64,000 nt of DNA from Argentina anserina (taxonomy: Eukaryota; Streptophyta; Magnoliopsida; Rosales; Rosaceae): positions 32,558,501 to 32,622,500 of the forward strand of contig NC_065874.1 of NCBI RefSeq assembly GCF_933775445.1, written 5' to 3'. A model generated the notes under the pieces. That model did no database searches. It saw nothing but the letters and a program-made list of their open reading frames with translations, and was not told the origin of the DNA. Of the stretch, positions 1 through 10,145 are shown piece after piece. The translations under genes and the position numbers were made by a program. The number at the start of each line of letters is the position of its first letter. Position 1 is the first letter of the stretch.

Positions 1-2818
1 CCGGAACGATGACGAATCCGGAATTTGTCTTTCGTATGAACACGCATGGGCATAGTTCATCATTCTTGTAACCCCTTCTCACCAAGTATTGATGCAACCG
101 ATTGTACCACATTCTTCCGGATTGCTTTAACCCGTACAATGAACGACGTAATCTGACTGCATGAGCCCTCCGTGGTCTGGAGGCACTTGATGGAGGTAAA
201 GGTAGTCCCTCAGGAGCTTTCATGTATATCTCTGCGTCAAGATCCCCATAGAGATAAGCTGTGACCACATCCATAAGCTGCATGTTTAGTCTTTCGAACA
301 CTACCAGACTAATAAGGTAGCGGAAGGTAATGATGTCCATAACAGGAGAATAAGTCTCTTCATAGTCAATACCAGGTCGTTGTGAGAATCCTTGCGCCAC
401 GAGTCTTGCCTTATAACGCACGATCTCGTTCATCTCATTACGCTTACGAACGAAGACCCATTTATGTCCAACAGGTTTGACATCTCTTGGAGTCAATTCA
501 ACCTTTCCGAAGACTTCTCGCTTCGCTAATGAGTCAAGTTCTGCCTGGATTGCTTCCTTCCACTTCGGCCAATCTGCTCTGCGTTCGCATTCAGCTACAG
601 AGCGAGGTTCAACGTCGTCTTCAGATATGATCTCAAGTGCGACGGAATAAGCGAAAACGTCATCAATGCATGTAGTGGCTCGGTTTCGGACCGACTGCTC
701 ACTTGTGTAGTTCACTGAGATTTCGTTGTTCTCTGGCATCAAACAAGGTTCCATAGCGTCCCACGGAAACACTTGAGTTGATTCATGGACATAGCTGTAA
801 TCAGAGACAACTTCATACGATGGTGATTCATCGTTGATGACGCGCTGTGCCTTAGTCATTCGCTTCTTTCTAGGTTTTGAATCCCTAGAGTTTATCGGTC
901 TCCCCCTTTTTCTTTGAGGAGCCGAGGCCGAAGCTGCTCCATGCTGGGCCATCTCAGCATCGTCGCCACAAGGGGCGCCGGCAACACCACGGCGTACGGT
1001 GGTGCCGCCGTCAGCCTCCGTCCCACTGTCAGGGGCGGTGCCAACGTTGCTAGGTCCAGGAGCTTGTCTTCCACGCCCGTATTTCGGGACATCCAACCGT
1101 GCCGGTACGTTCGCAGCGGGTATGTTTGATCTCGTCACTTTAGCAATATCTACAAAGCCGTCGGGCATCGAATCCGCGACTTTCTGGAGGTCGATAATGC
1201 GTTGCACTTCTAACTCACTTTGAGCAGTGCGGGGATCATAATGAGACATAGTGGGGACACACCACGTCAATTCCTGACGTTCATTTGGAATGATAACGTT
1301 CCCATCTCCCCCTAACGACGGGAAGCATGTCTCATCAAAGTGACAATCTGCAAATCTTGCAGTAAAGAGATCTCCGGTGGTTGGTTCTAAGTAGCGGAAA
1401 ATCGTTGGGGAATTATAGCCAACATAGATACCTAATCGTCTCTGAGGACCCATCTTAGTACGCAGCGGAGGCGTAATAGGCACATAAACGGCGCAACCAA
1501 AGATGCGTAAGTGTGAAATATTGGGTTCGTAACCAGTTACCATCTGATACGCACTAAACGCTTGGTTAGCCGCGGGTCGGAAACGAATAAGTGTCGCTGC
1601 ATGAAACACTGCATATCCCCACGCAGAGACCGGCAGGTTAGTACCCATAACCATTGCCCGAGCAACAAGCTGAATACGCTTGATGGTAGCCTCTGCTAGA
1701 CCGTTCTGTGAATGAACATGAGGAACGGGATGTTCAACTTCGATCCCAATAGACATGCAGTAATCATCAAAAGTTTTGGAGGTGAATTCTCCAGCATTAT
1801 CCAAACGAATGGATTTGATAGTATAATCGGGGTGGTGAGCCCGAAGTTTGATGATCTCAGCTAATAACTTAGCAAATGCAGCATTCCTTGTGGATAGCAA
1901 TGCGACGTGTGACCAACGCGTCGATGCATCAACCAATACCATAAAATATCGAAAAGGTCCGCATTCTGGTTGAATAGGTCCACAAATGTCACCTTGGATA
2001 CGTTGTAAGAATGGAATGTTCTCGGTTGAAGCCTTAGCAAAAGGACTTCCTTGAAATTTAGCAAGAGAACAAACTTTGCAAAACGAGCGATGGGCATCAG
2101 AAATTGCCATGGAGGCATGTGAAAGCACGGGAGGCATCACAAGCTCATGTGAAGGAGGGGATGCCGCCACCGACGGCATGAAAGCCGTGGAGCTGCCGAG
2201 TGAGGCATGCTCGGCCTCACCATGCGGTGCATGGGTCGGCACGGCCTCACCGTGCGGAGCACGGGTGAGGTGATCCTCCAATCGTTTCCGGGACTTGAAA
2301 AATGGATGACCATGTGAATTCTTAAGAATTCTAATCATCATATCACGTCCAGGGTGCCCGAGACGGGCATGCCAAAGCATATAAGAGTCCGAATCACAAA
2401 AGTTGCGTTCAACCGCATATGATTCAAAGATCCGAATGGAAGTAAGATACAAACCATTCCCAAGACCCTTCATCTTCTCTAAGATGCGGCGATGGCCTGC
2501 TTTCTCAGAGGTAACGCAAAGATATTCCTCTCCATTCTCAACATAAGTATCGAGGTGAAAACCATTGGCACGTATGTCCTTAAAACTTAGCAAGGTGCGG
2601 GGAGACTTCGGTGCATAAAGAGCGTCTACGACGTTAAGAGTCGTACCATTAGGCAACATGAAAGAAGCAGTGCCTCTTCCTTGAATGATGGATTTCGAGC
2701 CAATCATTGTAGTCATCGAAGAAGTCGAAAACACTAGATCCGTGAACAACTGCCTGTGCCGTAGGACAGTGTGGGTGGTTCCGCAATCAGCTAGACATTC
2801 GATTTCACCGCGTGACAT
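1..2818 (-). CDS. Copia pol polyprotein (protease-integrase-reverse transcriptase), partial
   Basis: Translation from the ATG at 2818 runs about 939 codons without a stop and leaves the window inside reverse transcriptase. The aspartic protease signature DCGTT is at residues 11-15. The integrase follows, with a His-His...Cys-x2-Cys zinc-binding part ending in FCKVC and the catalytic run GDICGP, RLDNAGE and AEATIKR (D, D, E). After a basic linker containing KRGRP, the reverse transcriptase shows WVFVRKRN, YKARLVAQGFSQ, DVVTAYLYGDL and SLYGLKQS. The YVDD box and RNase H should lie just left of base 1. The start was chosen because the frame has no earlier conserved sequence and a splice-acceptor-like TTTTGTAG touches the ATG. 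Pol is a separate frame from gag, whereas most copia elements fuse them. An insertion of roughly 60 residues lies between the His and Cys pairs of the zinc finger. Confidence 0.9.
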   Translation of the reverse strand, partial: MSRGEIECLADCGTTHTVLRHRQLFTDLVFSTSSMTTMIGSKSIIQGRGTASFMLPNGTTLNVVDALYAPKSPRTLLSFKDIRANGFHLDTYVENGEEYLCVTSEKAGHRRILEKMKGLGNGLYLTSIRIFESYAVERNFCDSDSYMLWHARLGHPGRDMMIRILKNSHGHPFFKSRKRLEDHLTRAPHGEAVPTHAPHGEAEHASLGSSTAFMPSVAASPPSHELVMPPVLSHASMAISDAHRSFCKVCSLAKFQGSPFAKASTENIPFLQRIQGDICGPIQPECGPFRYFMVLVDASTRWSHVALLSTRNAAFAKLLAEIIKLRAHHPDYTIKSIRLDNAGEFTSKTFDDYCMSIGIEVEHPVPHVHSQNGLAEATIKRIQLVARAMVMGTNLPVSAWGYAVFHAATLIRFRPAANQAFSAYQMVTGYEPNISHLRIFGCAVYVPITPPLRTKMGPQRRLGIYVGYNSPTIFRYLEPTTGDLFTARFADCHFDETCFPSLGGDGNVIIPNERQELTWCVPTMSHYDPRTAQSELEVQRIIDLQKVADSMPDGFVDIAKVTRSNIPAANVPARLDVPKYGRGRQAPGPSNVGTAPDSGTEADGGTTVRRGVAGAPCGDDAEMAQHGAASASAPQRKRGRPINSRDSKPRKKRMTKAQRVINDESPSYEVVSDYSYVHESTQVFPWDAMEPCLMPENNEISVNYTSEQSVRNRATTCIDDVFAYSVALEIISEDDVEPRSVAECERRADWPKWKEAIQAELDSLAKREVFGKVELTPRDVKPVGHKWVFVRKRNEMNEIVRYKARLVAQGFSQRPGIDYEETYSPVMDIITFRYLISLVVFERLNMQLMDVVTAYLYGDLDAEIYMKAPEGLPLPPSSASRPRRAHAVRLRRSLYGLKQSGRMWYNRLHQYLVRRGYKNDELCPCVFIRKTNSGFVIVP

Positions 2819-3785
2819 CTACAAAATGACAATTAAGAGAGTCAGTGACACGGGAACAATTCTATACAATACGCCGTAGGATATTGTAAGAAAGGGAATC
2901 GGAACAAAGCGCGATTCCATCGAATGTATCACATGGCAATAGTACTACATTCTTCAACTAAAGAGTTGGAAATCATGGTATTGAAGCAGTGAAATACCAA
3001 ACAGTAAACGAGGGTGGTAGTAACCATCCAATAATGGTGTGGAAAACACACACAAAGAGTACCGGTGAGTGCATAGAACGAACTTGGAGAAAACCGGAAA
3101 AACAAACCGGAAAACCATGTCAAAAGAACTCTAAACCGGGTGAATTTTGGATGAGGAAAACGTGGCAGCAGGGGCTGCTGTAATATGCCGGAAGAATCAC
3201 GAGAAAATGACGAAAAAATCGTCGAAACACTCGGTGGAAAACCGGCGGCACCTATTGCCGGAAAAACCGGTCGGTGGCTGTCGAAACTGGCCGGTATGGA
3301 GGCCGGGACTTCAGGTCCGACAGGGGACGCCGGCAGGAGCCGAGTGGCGGTGCCGGAAACGCCGGGAAATGGCCGGAAGACGGCTAATACGCCGGCAAAA
3401 CATGCCGGAAACGCCGGAATAGTAACCGGGGCCGGCCAAGGCAAAACGACGTCGTTTTCGACGTTCCGAGGTTCGTTTTCCGAATTTTAAGTTCCAAATT
3501 CACAATGTAGTGCTATTGGGGTCCCATGTGACCCAAAAAGCGTCCAATTTAAAAACCACGTGAGTTGCACACGTTGATCATCATGCTAAGTGTCGGATAA
3601 ATAAAATTCTCAAAGAGATCGTCTTGTAAGCAAGAGTTGAGAAATTTTATTGAATGCCAATCTTTAATACATCACACATGAACTTCTAATTCCAAATTCA
3701 AAAGACTATTACAAAGTCAATGAAAATAACAATGGCGGTCGGCCATAACAATACTTGAATCATAAAGCTAAAGAAGCTAATACGA
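2819..3785 (-). other. Gag-pol spacer of copia A, CCGG-rich
   Basis: This is about 970 nt between the gag stop and the pol ATG with no conserved reading frame. The part at 3060-3440 carries about nineteen CCGG tetramers, many as GCCGGA. An AATAAA on the minus strand at 3646-3651 lies about 135 nt past the gag stop. The last bases before the pol ATG read TTTTGTAG, like a 3' splice site. The same spacer can be aligned by eye in the eroded element at roughly 10145-11085, so it is a family trait. Confidence 0.75.
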
Positions 3786-4853
3786 CTAATCAAAGTCGGG
3801 AGTATCCATGGTAGCAACCGGAGGCCTAGCTTTAGAAGCAAGGGGCTCGGGTTTCATGGAGATATGGTGAGTCTCGATCTCATGGTCCTCATCCACATGA
3901 TTCGATTCGGGTTGTAGAAACTTCTTGTAGGCGGAGTAAGCCTTGATCATCTCTTTGCTAGCGCGACAATCGCGATTAAAGTGCTTAAAAGAGCCACATT
4001 TGAAGCATGGAGACTTGCCATTACCGGAAGTGGAGGCATTAGGAGGCGCACGGCCTCCTTGAAGTGTGGGACGGGGACGGCCTCCCCCTGAGGGTGCGGC
4101 GCCGCCACCATCACGGGTCCATGTATTGGACCGAGGCCGAGATCGGCCTTGTTGCCTCCCACCACGAGAGTTGTTATTTTGGTGCGGATATGGAGCGTTC
4201 CTTGATTGATTATTTTGCTTAGGAGCTTTCCCATAGTTAGCTTGTGGCGTAGAAATTCTTTTAGTGCCAACAGGTCTATTGTTGTTGTTGAGGAGAATCT
4301 CAGAATGTCTCTCCTTCTTAGCTAAGAGTGCCATTAAGTCGGCAAAAGACCGGATCTTCCCTTCCTCTACATGAGTGCGGTACGTATGAGCTTGAACCTC
4401 ATAGTTGATTGGAAACGTGTCCAATGTCTTATTAAGAAGATCTAGGTCGGTCTTGATGACACCAACGGTGCCAAGATCGGATTGCAAGCATAGCATATCC
4501 TGATTGAAATCATCCACTCTCTTATAGTTCAATAGACGGATGTTATCCCATCTAACGGTCAATTCAGGAAGAAGCTTATCATGAACGTTGTTGTACCGCA
4601 AGCGTAGTTTGTCCCATAATTCTTTAGGATCTTTTACGTTCAAGTATTGCCTCTTGAGAGTTGCATGGATGTGACGTCTCATAAAGATGAGAGTCTGAGT
4701 CTTAGCCATAGGTGGGAAATCAGCAGGAGGGTCGGCAAACATGCCTTCAATCCCTCGGCTCTCGAACGCGAGTTCCATGTCGGAAACCCAGCGGTGGTAT
4801 TCCTTTCCTTCTAGATCAAGAAGGCCAAATTCCGGTCGAGATGGCGATGACAT
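3786..4853 (-). CDS. Copia gag (nucleocapsid-like) protein, 355 aa
   Basis: This is an intact frame for the structural protein that coats retrotransposon RNA. Residues about 20-190 resemble the copia-type gag domain (KDPKELWDKLRLRY, then a hydrophobic helical region). A low-complexity Arg/Gly/Asn/Pro stretch at about 200-280 probably binds RNA. One CCHC zinc knuckle follows: C283, C286, H291, C296. It ends FDF D-stop with no pol fused behind it. The ATG directly follows TTTGTAG, and the pol start has the same arrangement. The region upstream is the 5' leader. Confidence 0.9.
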   Translation of the reverse strand: MSSPSRPEFGLLDLEGKEYHRWVSDMELAFESRGIEGMFADPPADFPPMAKTQTLIFMRRHIHATLKRQYLNVKDPKELWDKLRLRYNNVHDKLLPELTVRWDNIRLLNYKRVDDFNQDMLCLQSDLGTVGVIKTDLDLLNKTLDTFPINYEVQAHTYRTHVEEGKIRSFADLMALLAKKERHSEILLNNNNRPVGTKRISTPQANYGKAPKQNNQSRNAPYPHQNNNSRGGRQQGRSRPRSNTWTRDGGGAAPSGGGRPRPTLQGGRAPPNASTSGNGKSPCFKCGSFKHFNRDCRASKEMIKAYSAYKKFLQPESNHVDEDHEIETHHISMKPEPLASKARPPVATMDTPDFD

Positions 4854-5199
4854 CTACAAACACGAATACAGAATCGATTAGATTCAAGTATAATAGGAAT
4901 TAGAAGGGGTGACGTATATGGTCACAAGAAAAATCGATGCAAGCGGCGATACTCATGATCGCACCCAAAATAGCGGTGCACTCAGGCGACCACACGAAAA
5001 TCGATTAACTTCCCTTTCAAAACAATCGTGACTCCCCCAGGACCGTCACACAGAAAACATCGACCAAGAGGGGAAACCCATCCCTCTATAGTCTCATCGG
5101 CGTTATAAGAAAGGCCGGAATTAAGACAAGAAGAAGGCTAATAGCGCCCGATATAATATATCTATACGTTCAAAAGCGGGAACGTTTATAAAAATTTAC
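4854..5199 (-). promoter_or_regulatory. Candidate intron in the copia A leader
   Basis: Reading leftward, CCCAAG|GTAAAT places a consensus-like 5' splice site with the intron starting at 5199. TTTGTAG ends at 4854, right before the gag ATG. That would remove 346 nt. Joining the same donor to the TTTTGTAG at 2819 would remove about 2.4 kb and put pol first. Splicing is inferred from sequence only. Confidence 0.5.
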
Positions 5200-5344
5200 C
5201 TTGGGAGGTTTGTAGTATACGGGAGTAGCTTCTCTTGAGCGAAGTCCTTGCTTGTGACTTTCACGTCTCTTGCGTGAATATGCGGGAGGAGCAATTTTGA
5301 GTGATTTGATGCGGGAACTTGCGGGGCAAAAAGATTTCTTTGCG

Positions 5345-5560
5345 GAGCGAATGCGGAGGAAGCGCTGCGGGGCTGCGAGGCTGCGTGCAGGAGCTGCGGG
5401 GCTGCGGGGCTGCGGGGCTGCGGGGCTGCAGGGCTGCAGGGCTGCGGGGCTGCAGGGCTTGCGAGGGCAGGGGCTTGCGAGGGCAGGCAGGGGCTGCGGC
5501 GGCGGCAGGGGCTTGCGGCGGCGGCAGGAGGATGCGGCGGCGGAGGAAGGGAAGAAGAAA
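5345..5560. repeat. GC-rich short tandem repeats in copia A leader
   Basis: Imperfect repeats of GGGGCTGC and GGGCTGCA-type units (plus strand) grade into GGCAGGGGCTTGC and GGCGGCGG. They sit between the primer-binding region and gag. Open frames through them are low-complexity Ala/Gly/Arg strings and are not genes. The eroded relative has a comparable array at the same place (8560-8890) with different unit arrangements. Confidence 0.8.
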
Positions 5561-5614
5561 AAATTTCGGAAGGCTCTAAAAGATTCAGGGTTTTAGTGCT
5601 TCGTGCTGATAACG

Positions 5615-5799
5615 TGTTTGAGGATGAAATACTTGTATATTATTGAATGATATGGGGGCCTATATATAGGCATTTACAACACCACAATCCCGTAGGATTC
5701 GGAGTTCTAATCTACTACGGAGATGCTAATCTATCTCCTAACAGGAAACCTATTAGGCTAAGACACACAAAAAGGTAGAATAGTAATTCTCCCAGAACA
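5615..5799 (-). repeat. 5' LTR of copia A, 185 bp
   Basis: Read leftward it begins TGTTCTGGGAG and ends CCTCAAACA. It is about 90% alike to the LTRs at 8257 and 14724. It contains the palindrome GCCTATATATAGGC (5658-5671), the likely TATA region. Just inside, the minus strand reads CGTTATCAGCACG (about 5601-5613), partly like the usual initiator-Met tRNA primer site, and this is probably the primer-binding site. Confidence 0.9.
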
Positions 5800-7292
5800 A
5801 GGACGAAATAGTTTTATTTTGAATATTATTCACATTCATAATTCTATCTCCTGTATACCTCCGGTCCTCCACCAAAGAGTCAACTGCTGCCGTGCTGTCT
5901 CTGGTCGAACGCGTCGACATGCTTGGCGGCTTAGTGATACTAATACGTATATGAGCTCTTGAGCTCACGTAAAAGAGTAGTGTATCTTGTAATATCATTT
6001 TTGCGTATTAATAAGATTCAGCAAACTTGGTTATACGATTATTAAATTTTGATGTTTCCAAAAAAAAGCGGAAGCTCCGAGTTTTAACTGAAGTAAAACA
6101 TTAGAGTTGTTGCTGATACATAACTAGTTAACTACGATCAAACGAATATGACACTAGTTTGAAGAAACTACTGCTTTCAAGCAATAAAAAACCTAGAGAC
6201 AAATTTACAAGACAAACGGAAAACGCCAATTACACTGTGAGTACGTCGGCCAATGAATAAGAGATGCTTGTTCAGATATACTGACTTAGAAAATCAGTTG
6301 TCACCGGGGATTTCAATACAAACCCATTTTTTTAAAGCTGTTTTAAGAAAAACTCATATATATATATTTTTCTTCATTATTCATTAAATTATTGTCATTC
6401 ACTTAAATCTAAATTTCAAAATGTCATTATTAAAGAATGATATACATCAGTGATTACTAATTAGTCAATGAATAAAGTATGCTCTCATTTATCACCTTAA
6501 TTATAGATTTGTATAGTTCCTAAATAATTTCAGCTTTTCTTTTACTCATCATAAATTTAGAAATATAAATAATATAACATTTTCTTAATTACATATATCT
6601 AAAAATCATAATTTTTTTTAATTTAAATCAATTCAATACTGAAATAACTTCATGGTGATATAACTTTCCATCTTTTTGAATAATTTTAAACTTTCTATTT
6701 TATAGGTAAATTTTGTTCATATTTCATCAATGCAACCTATGTTTGAGGTAGAGATATATAAGGTTTTTTTTCTCTATTTAGTAGGTTTTTTAAATTACAA
6801 CCTAATGATTAGGTACGTATCTCTATAGATATTTATATCTCTTCTAGGGATTTTTACATCAACCTATTTGTTAGATATTCTATCATTCCAAAAATCTTTT
6901 TCATAGATTGAATATGAAATTTATACTAATATGCATGCTTCTATCTATTATATATATAACAGTAGAGAGAGAAAAAATGAAAAATTGAAACCTAGAATAA
7001 AGGTTTACCATACGAAACTTCATATACAATAATATGAAAAGAAAATATATATACATACATATTGCCTGAATAACATACCTTATTCACAGATTCAAAAATG
7101 AAATGAACGAATGATATAAGTACACAACAATTTTGAAATTCTCTTGTATAATCTATAAAAGTTGGAATAGTGTTTATATTTTAAAACTTTGATATCATCT
7201 ATATAAAGAAGTTTTTCTCAAGGAAAATATGAAATCAATTCTTTCAACAATTTAAAGTAATGAAGAATCAATGGAATGTTTGAATTGTACAA
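5800..7292. other. AT-rich intergenic DNA
   Basis: No protein-like frame or repeat structure could be recognised on either strand. The stretch is strongly AT-rich with short homopolymers and a TATATA run near 6358-6370. Confidence 0.6.
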
Positions 7293-7301
7293 TATTTTAA
7301 A

Positions 7302-8074
7302 GAGAATTTTTAAATACACACCTTTGAACACTTAATACACACCCCTATCAATCTATATTTCAAATAACATTTTGCACAAATGTCAAATGACCAAAATAGG
7401 CATACATAATTAATACTCACGAAAATTAAAAATAAATTAAATCATCAAAGACGGAATATTTACTTTTAGAAACAAAGAAAATAAGAAAAATTAATGTAGC
7501 ATCTATTTTGATTGGAAATCAATCCAAACAATCAATTCCTTCCTTAATTTTCACCAAAAAATAGAAAATTATATTTTAGAATTTCGAACAAGATAATTCG
7601 TGTACGAAAATTTTAATTTTTCATTTAATTAGATTTCATCTTCTTACAATCCAAAAAAAAAAGTTCATCTTCTTCATTTTTTTCTTCATCAATGTCATCG
7701 ACATTATATATATATATATATACATATATGTTTCATTTGGTTTATCATTTTCATGTTTGAAGAATATGAAAGCAACAACTTATAATTATTCACAAGAACT
7801 AATAGTAATCGATATGAATAACCTATGATTTTTTAGATTGAACCGACATAAACATTTAGAAGATGTCAATGTAAATCAATCAATATATTAATCACACTAA
7901 ATAGTAGCCCTATATAGCAATATAATGAGGGTATTTGATGATTTTTTATTTAAGGGCATTTTAGGTTATTTATGTGGTGTATTTAGTAAAAATATTGGAA
8001 TACAAATTTAAATTGGTTGTGTATTGAGTATGGGTATGCATTTAGAGATTTAGGGTGTGTATTTAAAATTTCTC
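7302..8074. mobile_element. Non-autonomous DNA transposon (Mutator-like MITE), 773 bp
   Basis: The terminal inverted repeats differ at about one base in the first twenty: GAGAATTTTTAAATACACAC on the left and GAGAAATTTTAAATACACAC read inward from the right. Imperfect inverted similarity continues for about 45 bp. A perfect 9-bp direct duplication, TATTTTAAA, flanks it at 7293-7301 and 8075-8083, the length typical of Mutator-like elements. The interior is AT-rich, includes a TA microsatellite near 7705-7722 and encodes no transposase. Confidence 0.88.
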
Positions 8075-8256
8075 TATTTTAAATGGATGCTAAGATTAAG
8101 GAAAACAAAATGATCAAAAGGGCAAAATAGACTTGTTTTAAAAGAATTTGGGTGTAGATTGAAAAATAAAATTGGATGTGGGTTTGTCACAATTTATTAC
8201 TCCTAATATTTTGGGTGGTTCTAGTTGCACCTCAAAATTTACTATTTATACCTCCT

Positions 8257-8439
8257 TGTTCCGGGAGAATTAATATTCTACCCTTATGTGTGTCTTAGCC
8301 TAATAGGTTTCCTGTTAGGAGATAGATTAGCATCTCGTAATAGATTAGGACTCCGAATCCTACGAGATTGTGGTTTTGTAATGCCTATATATAGGCCCCC
8401 ATATCATTCAATAATACACAATTATTTCATCCTGAAACA
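8257..8439 (+). repeat. 5' LTR of copia B
   Basis: 183 bp, starting TGTTCCGGGAG and ending CCTGAAACA. The palindrome GCCTATATATAGGC lies at 8383-8396. A primer-binding-like CGTTATCAGCACG follows immediately. Confidence 0.93.
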
Positions 8440-8559
8440 CGTTATCAGCACGTTGCTCTAAAACCCTGAACTTTTAGAGCCCTATTTTTTTTCTCTCTCT
8501 CTCTCCTCCGCCGGCCGCCGTCGATTCCAAGCGCCGGCATCTCCTCGCCGGCGCACCTC

Positions 8560-8890
8560 CTGCAGCCGCCGCACCGCAGCCCCCCCCGCAGCCCCTGCCC
8601 GCAAGCCCTGCACGCAGCCCCGCAACCCCTGCGCGCAGCCCCTGCATGCTGCCCCTGCATGCTTCCCCTGCAGCCCCGCGCGCAGCCCCTGCGTGCTGCC
8701 CCTGCGTGCTGCCCCCGCAGCCCCGTGCGCAGCCCCTGCATGCTGCCCCCGCAGCCCCTGCATGCTACCCCCGCAACGCAGCCCTGCACGCACGCACGCT
8801 GCCCCGCACGCAGCCCTGCACGCACCCCTGCAGCCCCCCCTGCTGCCCCTGCGACCCCCCTACTGCCCCTGCACGCAGCCCCGCAGGGTA
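8560..8890. repeat. GC-rich tandem repeat in copia B leader
   Basis: Repeats of the type GCAGCCCCTGCATGCTGCCC with variants (CACGCAGCCC) run for about 330 bp in otherwise AT-rich DNA. Several long open frames cross it on both strands, but they are only Cys/Pro/Ala or Gly/Ala/Arg low-complexity shadows. Confidence 0.8.
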
Positions 8891-9722
8891 TCCTCCGCAT
8901 TCGCTCCGCAAAAACATCTTTTTGCCCCGAAAAACCCCGCATCAAAGGATTCAAAATTGCTCCTCCCGCATATATACGCAATGAACGCGAACTGCACAAG
9001 CAAACTCTTCGCTCAAGAGAAGCTACTCCCGTCTTCTCTACCCTTTTGGGCCTTTAAACTATTTCTCTTTTTTCCTTTTTATTTTCCTATTGCTTATTAA
9101 ATCGTTTATTTGCACGTTTTCGTTTTCTAACTATGTTTCACGTGCTTGCATAGGAAAAGTGATCACTCGTCGTACTATGGTGATGACATTCATGCCGAGA
9201 TGGATGATACTTTTGTCATCTACATACGATTTTGATCGTACCCTCCCAAGATTTTATGTCATCGGACGAAGATCGAAAAGGAATTCAACAAGCAACTTCA
9301 TGCATGACGATCGATTTGCAGAGCAATTTACTTATATGCGGTCTATTTGGCAGACCAACAAGTATGTTTTTCTTAAAGTTGCTGTTTTTGAAGATATATA
9401 TAAATTATCGGGCGCTATTAGCCTTGTTCATGTCTTCTTTTCCGGCCTTTCTTATAACGCCGATGAGACCAAAGAGAGATATGATTCCCCTCTTGGTCGA
9501 CGTTTTTCGTGTGACGGTCCTGGGGGAGTCACGTTATTATTTAAAAAGGAAGATATCGATTTCGTGTGGTCGCCTGAGTGCACCGCTGTTTTGGGTGCGA
9601 TCATGAGAATCGCCGATATGCATCGATTATTTTGTGACCATATACATCACAACCCTTCTAATTCCGGTTACATACTTGAATATTTCGATTATTCGAAACC
9701 TATCCAACCCTCGTTTCTTATG

Positions 9723-10145
9723 GATGCGTCGCCATCGCGACTGTTATTTGAATGTTTGAGTTTTCTTAAACTCATGCCTATAAACGATAATCCCAAGGTC
9801 TACGTACTCATTTATTTGAGTTGATTCATTACTCTGATGCAGCACTATTTGCTGACAAAAGATCCCAAAAATAAAGAATTCTATGGGACACACTTAAAGT
9901 GATTTAATGAACGTCTATGACGTTGTATTATCAGAGTTGACCTTGATGCATACTCCACATCCAAGAAACGCATGCCCTTTTTGGCACTTGTATCTATTTC
10001 TTGAGGGAATTTTGGAGATGGAAAAGTAACATTCTTCCATTCTCAAGTAAGCAAACATTTTTGAGCCTCAGGCTAAGGCTCCGCCCGATCCGATATGCAA
10101 GATTTTGTTGCTACGGACTTTTGATTAGTCAATCTATTTTGACTA
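9723..10145 (+). pseudogene. Gag remnant of copia B
   Basis: The leader of copia A can be followed base by base to a point matching its gag start at about 9723. After that only patches survive, such as a stretch near 9855-9930 corresponding to the KDPKELWDKLRLRYNN region of copia A gag. Most of gag is deleted or scrambled, with stops and frameshifts. It cannot encode a working gag. Confidence 0.7.

Larger units (their letters stand above)
1..5799 (-). mobile_element. Ty1/copia LTR retrotransposon A (autonomous-looking, 3' end off window)
   Basis: The element reads leftward. Its 5' LTR is at 5615-5799, followed by a primer-binding-like site, a GC-rich leader, a 355-aa gag at 3786-4853, a spacer of about 970 nt, and a pol frame that stays open from 2818 to the window edge. 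The pol order protease, integrase, reverse transcriptase is the copia order. The 3' LTR lies beyond base 1, so age and target duplication cannot be read. The first five bases outside the 5' LTR are AGGAC. The element at 8257-14907 is a diverged member of the same family. Confidence 0.93.

Noticed and set aside
3147..3490. Overlapping frames in the copia A spacer
   Set aside because: They owe their openness to CCGG-rich composition, differ in every frame and are not kept in copia B.
6295..8190. Larger inverted-repeat element around the first MITE (ACAAACCCA at both sides)
   Set aside because: The match is about 9 bp and the flanking duplication is absent, so chance is likely.
8445..9100. Several long open frames on both strands across the GC-rich block
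   Set aside because: They are low-complexity translations of the tandem repeat in the copia B leader, with no domain and equal openness in many frames.
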